Of a stretch of 64,000 nucleotides of DNA, positions 9,101 to 15,082 are shown in pieces. Position 1 is the first letter of the stretch. The number at the start of each line of letters is the position of its first letter. The stretch comes from Paracoccus sulfuroxidans (GTDB lineage Bacteria; Pseudomonadota; Alphaproteobacteria; Rhodobacterales; Rhodobacteraceae): positions 434,001-498,000 of the forward strand of contig NZ_VLKU01000001.1 of the NCBI RefSeq assembly GCF_007830335.1, read 5' to 3'. The notes beneath the pieces are model-generated. The model was not told where the DNA came from. It was given only the letters and a program-made list of their open reading frames with translations, and did no database searches. Both the position numbers and the translations under genes were made by a program.

Positions 9101-9292
9101 GTGCTGGCGCTGATCCCGCTGTCACGCTCGCTTTTCTGGGGGCCGATGGCGCTGACGATCATGGGCGGGCTTTGCCTTGCCACCTTCATGACCATCGTCT
9201 TTCTGCCCGCGCTTTACGCCTTCTGGTTTCGCAAAAGCATCCGCCAGCAAGAGGCGGCCCCGCCGACCGGGACCGCCGTTCAGACCGCCTAA
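6200..9292 (+). CDS. RND superfamily efflux permease (first system)
   Basis: A 1030-residue inner-membrane proton-driven pump with the usual twelve-helix, two-large-loop arrangement. TM1 is near residue 14-30 and the TM2-TM6 block includes the RND motif GLLVDDAVIAIE (near 400), with a matching second half ending near residue 1010. It belongs to the AcrB-like/hydrophobe-amphiphile group rather than the metal group by overall length and the YATPGYVAMQVWV porter-domain region. It follows its adaptor gene by 15 bases. The 3' end overlaps by four bases the convergent sorbosone-dehydrogenase-like gene, so no terminator fits between them. Confidence 0.92.
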   Translation: MSSFNLSAWAVRHGALLGFFVVVLCLAGLDSYLRLGRSEDPDYAIKVVNVVATWPGASAQEMRDQVADPVEEKLQTIPYFDRIDTYATPGYVAMQVWVKDYTPPAEVPESFYQVRKKLLDMTGTLPAGVQGPAVDDEFGDVDSILLAMKGEGASFEDLENVADDLQIALQRHNEISKIRTYGKQERQIFVEYDDARLATLGVPPEAIAGALTDFSVMHNPGTLDNGQQRLRLSFAGAEGSVSVIRALPIVVGDTVLRLDDIATVRAGTQSPPRQMVRHDGEPSVVLGVVMAKGQNLSRIGGIVDQTLSETPVPAGIEITRIADQPKVVDHAILEFMRAFFKALLIVLAVCFLVLGWRTGIVVALSVPVVLAITFIAMRAMGIELHRVSLGALIIALGLLVDDAVIAIESMLRGIEAGKARLEAAAMAWTSTAFPMLTGTLVTVIGFMPVGFAPSSTGEYLQSMFWVIAIALIASWVVAVTVTPWLGTLILSPHHAPPGKGRMARIQERTNDALRRIVNWSVDHSRKAILTILALFVISGLGFVTVQKQFFPISERVELFVQLRLPQGSSINESLEAAVEVERFLKDDPDATSVATYVGQGPPRFWLALNPALPNPAYAELVVLARDLEARERLKTRLEAAISDGLAGAARGRVIRFSFGPPVAYPVEYRLSGPDPQELRRIGDEIRRTMAADPRLVDPHMNWNELAPGLQLQVEPDRMRLLGLTFAELSKRVGMAIEGHTVATLRQGDQSTGIVMRAEGAQHDDPGRLQDIIVATVDGRPVSLSQVGRVIVTQEEPIIWQRSREETLTVAADVIDGVQGPDASSAIWRQLAQIRADLPPGYRLVQGGAWEESMKANDSIAKIFPGALLLMMAVIMVQVQSASRLALVLMSAPLGMIGASLALNVAGAPFGFVALLGLLALSGMDVRNSVILVDQVDANLRRGMAVRAAIVEATILRARPVALTAAAAVLALIPLSRSLFWGPMALTIMGGLCLATFMTIVFLPALYAFWFRKSIRQQEAAPPTGTAVQTA

Positions 9293-10572
9293 GCCGCGCT
9301 GACGCGCCAGATGATGTCGCCGACGTCATCGGCCATCAGCAGCGACTTCCTGTCGGGTCCGATGGTGACGCCCACCGGGCGGCCATAGGCCAGCTTTTCG
9401 TCCTCGGACAGGAAGCCCGTCAGGATGTCGCGCGGCAGGCCCGAGGGCTGGCCGTCGCGGAAGGGCACGAAAATCAGGCGATAGCCGCTCAGCACCGCGC
9501 GGTTCCAGGACCCGTGCTGGCCGATCACCATGCCATCGGGGAAGCCGGGCAGCGTCCCCTCGGGCATCCAGCACAGGCCAAGCGAGGCGGTATGCCCGCC
9601 AAGCGCATAATCCGGCGTGATCGCGCGGGCGACCAGTTCCGCGTCCTGCGGCACGCGGTCATCGACTGTCTGGCCCCAATAGCAATAGGGCCAGCCATAG
9701 AAGCCGCCGTCCTGCACCGAAGTCAGATAGTCGGGCGGCGTCTCATCCCCCAAGCCGTCCCGCTCATTCACCACGGTCCAAAGCGCGCCGGTGTCGGGCT
9801 GCCACGCCATGCCCACGGCATTCCTCAGCCCCGAAGCGAAGACGCGGCTCTCGCCGGTGGTCAGGTCGATCTCCCAGATGGTGGCGCGATCCTTTTCGGC
9901 CTCCATCCCGTGATCGCCGATATTGCTGAGCGAGCCCACGCCCACGTAAAGCCGCGTACCATCGGGGCTGGCCAGCAGGCTGCGCGTCCAATGCCCGCCG
10001 GTGCCAAAGCGGGTCAGGCGCTGGCCTTCGCCCACCGCCTTGCCATCCCGATAGGGGAAGGCCATGACGCCATCGGTATTGCCCAGATAGAAGGTGTCGC
10101 CGACCAGAGCCATGCCGATGGGCTGGCGCTGGCCCTGCAGGAAGGTCTCATGGATCTCGGCCACGCCATCGCCATCGGCGTCCCGCCACAGCGAGACGCG
10201 GTTCGCGCTGGTCCCGATGGCCTTGGCGCGTCGCATGGTGGCATGGGTCGCCCGAGCCAGCAGGCCGCGCGGTGGCGGCGGCTCTTCCTTCGACTCGGCC
10301 ACCAGCACATCGCCATTCGGCAGCACCTCGATCCAGCGTGGGTGATCCAGCCCCGAGGCAAAGGCATTGACCCGCAGGCCCGGCGCGGCCTTGGGCAGAT
10401 GCCCCGGCGCCCAGCCCCGCGCGGTCGGCATCTTCAGCGTCATGATGCCCTGCGCGCGCGCGGCGGGAATGCTGGGCGTCTGCCCCACGGCCTGCTGGTC
10501 CGGGGTCTCGGCCCTGCGGCGGCGGACCATCACGCCGCCCACCAGTTCGACCGCCTTGGCCATCAGATCCAT
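9289..10572 (-). CDS. L-sorbosone dehydrogenase-like beta-propeller (PQQ-glucose/sorbosone dehydrogenase family)
   Basis: A 427-residue protein of the soluble glucose/sorbosone dehydrogenase family: GLDHPRWIEVLPNGDVLVAE (first blade), GTGGHWTRSL, LRNAVGMAWQPDTGALW, YGWPYCYWG and the ending FPDGMVIGQHGSWNR. Relatives oxidise sugar aldehydes with PQQ, usually in the periplasm. The N-terminus chosen here (MDLMAKAV at 10572) has no obvious signal peptide, although a basic RRRR run is present at about 17-20, so export is unclear. It lies convergent to the RND pump and 50 bases downstream of the Lrp gene on the same strand. Catalytic activity is not assured for this broad family. Confidence 0.8.
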   Translation of the reverse strand: MDLMAKAVELVGGVMVRRRRAETPDQQAVGQTPSIPAARAQGIMTLKMPTARGWAPGHLPKAAPGLRVNAFASGLDHPRWIEVLPNGDVLVAESKEEPPPPRGLLARATHATMRRAKAIGTSANRVSLWRDADGDGVAEIHETFLQGQRQPIGMALVGDTFYLGNTDGVMAFPYRDGKAVGEGQRLTRFGTGGHWTRSLLASPDGTRLYVGVGSLSNIGDHGMEAEKDRATIWEIDLTTGESRVFASGLRNAVGMAWQPDTGALWTVVNERDGLGDETPPDYLTSVQDGGFYGWPYCYWGQTVDDRVPQDAELVARAITPDYALGGHTASLGLCWMPEGTLPGFPDGMVIGQHGSWNRAVLSGYRLIFVPFRDGQPSGLPRDILTGFLSEDEKLAYGRPVGVTIGPDRKSLLMADDVGDIIWRVSAA

Positions 10573-10622
10573 GTGAGGCTCCTTCCTGTTTCTGTCTGTC
10601 GTCACGCCTGCGCCCCAAGGCG

Positions 10623-11081
10623 TCAGGCCACGCCCATCCCGCCGGGATGGTTCTGCAATATCACCATGGTCGAGGTTTCCGCGACCGAAGGAATGGCCTG
10701 CAGCACATCGCGGATGAAGCCGCCAAGTGCGTCGATGTCGCTGACCATGACCCGCAGCATGTAATCGGCATCGCCCGTCACCAGCAGGCATTCGGTCACC
10801 TCGGGGCGCGCCGTGACGACCGAAAGGAACTCATCCGCGCTTTCCGGCCCGTGCCGCGTCAACCGGACCGAGATCAGCACGCTGACCGTGCGCCCCAGAG
10901 CTGCCGGGTCGACCAGCGCCGCATAGCCCCGGATCACCCCGGCCTCTTCCAGCCGCTTGATCCGCCGCCCACAGGGCGTGGCCGACAGCCCGACCCGCGC
11001 GGCCAGCTCCATTACCGGGATGCGGCCATCGCGGGACAGGATCTCGACAATCCGGCGGTCAATGGCATCAAGCGCGATCAA
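10623..11081 (-). CDS. Lrp/AsnC family transcriptional regulator
   Basis: A 152-residue regulator with an N-terminal winged helix-turn-helix (AARVGLSATPCGRRIKRLEEAGVI) and a C-terminal RAM/ACT-like domain (VTECLLVTGDADYMLRVMVSDIDAL), full length for the family. The TTG at 11081 is preceded by GAGGAAAG and gives the standard length; an ATG-started version 22 codons longer has a non-family N-terminus. It is divergent from the aminotransferase gene at 11218, the usual layout in which the Lrp protein controls its neighbour in response to an amino acid. Confidence 0.9.
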   Translation of the reverse strand: MIALDAIDRRIVEILSRDGRIPVMELAARVGLSATPCGRRIKRLEEAGVIRGYAALVDPAALGRTVSVLISVRLTRHGPESADEFLSVVTARPEVTECLLVTGDADYMLRVMVSDIDALGGFIRDVLQAIPSVAETSTMVILQNHPGGMGVA

Positions 11082-11217
11082 GCAGCTTTCCTCTACACTA
11101 CGGGTGAACTTCGCGTTATTCCTGCATATAATCCGGTCGCAGCGCAAGTCTTTGCAGGGACTTCATCGCAGACAAGGGCTAAAGTGCCGGGGCAGTTTCA
11201 ACCTCCCCGAGTCGCCC

Positions 11218-12417
11218 ATGTCCCGCCCCGCCTTCGCCAGCTGGCTTTCCCAGACCAATGACGTCACCCAGACCTTTCTGAACGCCGGTCAGATCCCCGA
11301 TCTCATCAATCTGGCGGGCGGCTTGCCCGATCCGTCGATCTGGCCGGTCGAGGAGCTGGCGCAGCTGGCCCACAAGGCCGTTGCAGAGCACCCCGAGGCC
11401 GTGCTGGCCTATCCCCCGATCGAGGGCTTTGCCGAGCTGCGCCACCTGATCGCCCAACGCTTCAGCACGGGCGGGCTGACACTGACCCGGCAGAACGTGC
11501 TGATCACCACGGCGGGCATGCAGGGGCTTGATCTGGTGGGCAAGGCCCTGCTGGATCAGGGCGGGCTGATCGCGGCGCAAAGCCCCGCCTATCTGGGCGC
11601 GCTGGACGCATGGCGGCCGCGCCTGCCGAGCTACCGCCCGATCCGCCTGCAGGATGAGGGCTTCGATCCGGTCGCAGCACTTGACGGGGCGCAGTTCTGC
11701 TACTGCGTGCCGAACTTCTCGAACCCGACCGGCAGGCTGGTCGATCTGCCCATGCGGCAGGCGATGGTCGAGGCCGCGCAGCAGACCGGCACCTGGCTGG
11801 TCGAGGATGATCCCTACGGCATGCTTTACTATGACGGCGCGCCCCTGCCCCGCCTGCTGGAGCTTTCGGCGACCGGCAAGCCCGGACCCTATGACGGTCC
11901 GGTGATCTATCTGGGCACGCTCTCGAAGGGCCTCGCCCCCGGGCTGCGGCTGGGCTGGGTGATCGCCGCGCCCGAGATGATCACGGCGCTGATCACCGCG
12001 AAGCAAGGCTCGGACATGTGCACCACCGGCATCAGCCAGCAGATGGCCATCGACGCCTTCAAGACCGGCCTGCCCGAGCGCATCCTGCCGCATATCCTTG
12101 ACCTTTACGGCAGTCGCCGGAACGCGCTTTGCGCAGCGATGGCGGAACATCTGACGCCCTGGTTCGACTGGCAGGTGCCGCAGGGCGGCATGTTCGTCTG
12201 GGCGCGCGCTAAGGACCCGGCGCTGGATACCGACAAGCTGCTGAAGGTGGCACTGTCGCATGGCGTCTGCGTCACCCCCAGCAGCGTCTTCGACCCCGAG
12301 GGGCAGGACCGCGGCGCGATCCGGGTGAACTTCACACTGAACCCCGCCGAGCGTCTGGCGGAAGGCACGCGCAGGCTGGCGCGCGCTGTCGATGCACTTT
12401 TGTCAGGGAAGGCCTGA
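11218..12417 (+). CDS. PLP-dependent aminotransferase, fold type I (2-aminoadipate/aromatic transaminase-like)
   Basis: A 399-residue enzyme of the class I/II family related to MocR aminotransferase domains and to LysN-like 2-aminoadipate transaminases: NLAGGLPDPSIWP near the N-terminus, YPPIEGFAELRHLIAQR, the NPTG-type motif PNFSNPTGR, the cofactor Asp in VEDDPYG and the Schiff-base lysine in GTLSKGLAPGLRLGW. No helix-turn-helix is fused. It is divergent from the Lrp regulator and only one base separates its stop from the RraA-like gene, so they form a two-gene operon. The amino-acid substrate is unknown. Confidence 0.88.
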   Translation: MSRPAFASWLSQTNDVTQTFLNAGQIPDLINLAGGLPDPSIWPVEELAQLAHKAVAEHPEAVLAYPPIEGFAELRHLIAQRFSTGGLTLTRQNVLITTAGMQGLDLVGKALLDQGGLIAAQSPAYLGALDAWRPRLPSYRPIRLQDEGFDPVAALDGAQFCYCVPNFSNPTGRLVDLPMRQAMVEAAQQTGTWLVEDDPYGMLYYDGAPLPRLLELSATGKPGPYDGPVIYLGTLSKGLAPGLRLGWVIAAPEMITALITAKQGSDMCTTGISQQMAIDAFKTGLPERILPHILDLYGSRRNALCAAMAEHLTPWFDWQVPQGGMFVWARAKDPALDTDKLLKVALSHGVCVTPSSVFDPEGQDRGAIRVNFTLNPAERLAEGTRRLARAVDALLSGKA

Positions 12418-12418
12418 G

Positions 12419-13075
12419 ATGACCGTCACGATCCACACCCCCACCATCGCCCCGATCGACGACAGCCTGCTTCAACGCTGGCGCGAGGTTCCGGTGCCGG
12501 TCGCGGTCGATCTGTCGCCGGACGAATACCAGATCAGCCCCGAGCTGCGCCCGCTGCTGCCGCCGGGCCAGCAGCCCCGGCTGTTCGGCCGCGCCCTGAC
12601 GGTGCGCTGCGCGCCGCCGGATTTCGGTGCGGTCCTGCATGCGGTCGGGATGATCGGCCCGGGCGAGGTGCTGGTGATCGAGGCCGCTGGCCAGGCCGAG
12701 CATGCGATGATCGGCGATGTGCTGGGCGGGCATCTGCACCGCATCGGCGCGGCGGGCATCGTCTGCGACGGCCCTGTCCGCGACGTCGGCAATCTGGCAA
12801 AGATGAAGGGGCTCTCGGTCTATTCCCGCTCGGTCACGCCGCGCGGCCCGACCGGTGCTGCGCTAGGAGAGGTGAACTGCCCCGTGAACATCGGCGGCGC
12901 GACGGTCAATCCCGGCGATCTGATCCTGGGCGATTGCGACGGGCTGATCGCCATTCCGGCCACAGCACTTGAGGGCCTGATCCGCCGCATGGAAGAGAAG
13001 GTCGCGCTGGAAGAGACCTGGGTTGCACGGCTGGCCTCGGATGAGCCGGTGACCAGTATTTTTGGACTGGTCTGA
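12419..13075 (+). CDS. RraA-family protein (4-hydroxy-4-methyl-2-oxoglutarate aldolase-like)
   Basis: A 218-residue RraA/HMG-aldolase fold protein with the diagnostic GHLHRIGAAGIVCDGPVRDV segment (about 102-121), which contains the GxxGxVxDGxxRD metal/substrate motif, and GDLILGDCDGLIAIP further on. Family members are either class II aldolases acting on oxo-acids or RNase E inhibitors; alphaproteobacterial metabolic copies are usually aldolases or decarboxylases. Co-transcription with an aminotransferase suggests the two act in sequence: transamination gives a 2-oxo acid, then this enzyme cleaves or decarboxylates it. That is inference. Confidence 0.8.
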   Translation: MTVTIHTPTIAPIDDSLLQRWREVPVPVAVDLSPDEYQISPELRPLLPPGQQPRLFGRALTVRCAPPDFGAVLHAVGMIGPGEVLVIEAAGQAEHAMIGDVLGGHLHRIGAAGIVCDGPVRDVGNLAKMKGLSVYSRSVTPRGPTGAALGEVNCPVNIGGATVNPGDLILGDCDGLIAIPATALEGLIRRMEEKVALEETWVARLASDEPVTSIFGLV

Positions 13076-13310
13076 GCCGCGCAGCCCCTCCCCTCAAGCT
13101 TCGGGACTTTACAATTCAGTCGGCTACGTCCTTGTTAGGTAAGGGAGAGGAACCTGCCAAACATCATGAGTCGCCTGTCGAATATCCGTTATTGTGTCCA
13201 GTCGCGCCCGGCATTTGCCAAAGGGGCGCGCGAAAGGCTATGTCCTGTTCCGACAGCCACCCTTCGGATATCGCCGAACGTCTGAGCCGAGCAGTTGGGA
13301 GAATCGGATC

Positions 13311-14618
13311 ATGGCGACGCCACTTGACACTTTCGCCCGCGAACGCGGCATCAAGAATTTCATGGTCTCGTTCACGGACCTTTACGGCGGGCAGCGCGCC
13401 AAGCTGGTGCCTGCCGGTGCGATCTCGGGCGTGCTGGAGCGTGGGGCCTCCTTCGCAGGCTATGCCACATGGCTGGACCTGACGCCCGCCCATCCCGACA
13501 TGCTGGCCATTCCCGACCCGAATATGGTGATCCAGCTGCCTTGGAAGCCCGAGGTCGCCTGGATCGCGTCCGACTGCGCCATCGGCACAAGGGCGCTGGA
13601 GCAGGCCCCGCGCAATGTCCTCAAACGCATGGTGCAGCAGGCGGCAGAGGCCGGTCTGCGCGTGCGCACCGGCGTCGAGCCCGAGTTCTTCCTGCTGTCG
13701 CCCGAGGGCGACCGGATCGCCGATCCTTTGGACATCGGGGTGAAGCCCTGCTATGACCAGCAGGCCATCATGCGCCGCTATGACGTGATCGCCGAAGTCT
13801 CCGAGCATATGCTGAACCTCGGCTGGGAGCCCTATCAAAGCGACCATGAGGACGGCAGCGGCCAGTTCGAGATGAACTGGAAATACGACGACGCGCTCAG
13901 TACCGCCGACAAGTTCAGCTTCTTCAAGTTCATGCTGAAATCGGTCGCGGAAAAGCACGGGCTGCGTGCAACCTTCATGCCCAAACCCTTCCCCGGCATC
14001 ACCGGCTCGGGCTGTCATGTGCATATCTCGTGTTGGTCGCAGGATGGCGAGACCAGCGCCTTCGCCAGCGCCAGCGATGAGCTGGGCCTGTCGCCGCTGG
14101 CCTATCATTTCATCGGCGGGCTGATCCGGCATGCGGGCGCGCTGACGGCGATCTGCAACCCGACGGTCAACAGCTACAAGCGCATCAATGCGCAGCGCTG
14201 CTCCTCGGGCGCGACCTGGGCGCCGCAGTCGATGACCTGGAGCGGGAACAACCGCACCCATATGATCCGCGTGCCGGGACCCGGCCGGATCGAGCTGCGC
14301 CTGCCCGATGGCGCCGCGAACCCCTATCTGTTGCAGGCGATCATCATCGCGGCGGGTCTCAGCGGCATCCGCGACAAGCTGGACCCCGGCCCCCGCAGCG
14401 ATGTCGACATGTACCGCGACGCGCATGAGGTGCCCGACACCGAACCCTTGCCGCGCAACCTTCTGGACGCGCTGCGCGCCTATCGCGACGACGCGCCCAT
14501 CCGCGCCCTGATGGGCGAAGAATTCTCGAAAGCCTATCTGAAGCTTCGGGAGGTCGAATGGAACTCCTACATGCAGCATTTCACCCGGTGGGAAATCCAG
14601 CACACTCTGGATGTCTGA
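13311..14618 (+). CDS. glnT: type III glutamine synthetase family ligase, likely gamma-glutamylmethylamide synthetase
   Basis: A 435-residue glutamine-synthetase fold protein of the GlnT/type III class. It has EPEFFLLSP (metal-binding Glu), EDGSGQFEMNW, GSGCHVHISCW and RIELRLPDGAANPYL. In methylotrophic alphaproteobacteria this class includes GMAS, which joins methylamine to glutamate as the first step of the N-methylglutamate pathway. Placement beside tdm-tmm and dmmDABC favours that role over ammonia assimilation. ATG 13311 follows GGGAG; the frame is open further upstream to 13194 but with no family resemblance. No mgsABC or mgdABCD genes are in the window, so the next steps lie elsewhere or the enzyme is used differently. 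Confidence 0.82.
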   Translation: MATPLDTFARERGIKNFMVSFTDLYGGQRAKLVPAGAISGVLERGASFAGYATWLDLTPAHPDMLAIPDPNMVIQLPWKPEVAWIASDCAIGTRALEQAPRNVLKRMVQQAAEAGLRVRTGVEPEFFLLSPEGDRIADPLDIGVKPCYDQQAIMRRYDVIAEVSEHMLNLGWEPYQSDHEDGSGQFEMNWKYDDALSTADKFSFFKFMLKSVAEKHGLRATFMPKPFPGITGSGCHVHISCWSQDGETSAFASASDELGLSPLAYHFIGGLIRHAGALTAICNPTVNSYKRINAQRCSSGATWAPQSMTWSGNNRTHMIRVPGPGRIELRLPDGAANPYLLQAIIIAAGLSGIRDKLDPGPRSDVDMYRDAHEVPDTEPLPRNLLDALRAYRDDAPIRALMGEEFSKAYLKLREVEWNSYMQHFTRWEIQHTLDV

Positions 14619-14698
14619 GACTGGCCATTTCGCCAGCGTGATCAGCCGCGACGCAGGCCGATCCCCCTCCCCCAGGCCGGGCACGAACGGAGGATGAC

Positions 14699-15082
14699 AT
14701 GGCAAAAATTGACGACATCGGCGGCCCCGACGGCCTGCACGCGCTGGTCAACCGCTTCTATGACCTGGTCGAGACCGATCCGCGCGGTGCCGATCTGCTG
14801 AAGCTGCATTTTCGCGGCCATGGCGTCGCCCATGCCCGCGTCGAGCAGGTGGATTTCATGCTGGGTTTTCTGGGGGGACGGCGTATCTATCAAGAGCGTC
14901 ACGGCCATATGAACCTGCGCGAGATCCATGACCATGTCGCGATCCGCAAGGAGGATGCCGAAAGCTGGCTGACCTTGATGGATCAGGCCCTGGACGATCT
15001 GGGCCATGGTGGGCCCGAGTTCGATACGTTGCGCGCGGCCCTGCGTCGGGCCGCGCTTGTTCTTGTCAACCGCGAGGATTAA
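14699..15082 (+). CDS. truncated haemoglobin (group II-like)
   Basis: A 127-residue globin of the truncated class: IGGPDGLHALVNRFYDLVE at the A/B helices, FLGGRRIYQERHGHMNLREIH with the proximal histidine region, and AIRKEDAESWLTLMDQAL at the G helix. ATG 14699 follows GGAGG. Such proteins bind O2 or NO. It lies between the GlnT/GMAS gene and the convergent tdm gene, with the two 3' ends overlapping by four bases. Since Tmm and DmmABC both consume O2, a role in oxygen supply or NO protection is conceivable but not shown. Confidence 0.85.
   Translation: MAKIDDIGGPDGLHALVNRFYDLVETDPRGADLLKLHFRGHGVAHARVEQVDFMLGFLGGRRIYQERHGHMNLREIHDHVAIRKEDAESWLTLMDQALDDLGHGGPEFDTLRAALRRAALVLVNRED

Noticed and set aside
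13076..13310. Small gene or sigma-54 promoter before glnT
   Set aside because: No conserved -24/-12 pair, no family-like short peptide, and the open frames only run into glnT.
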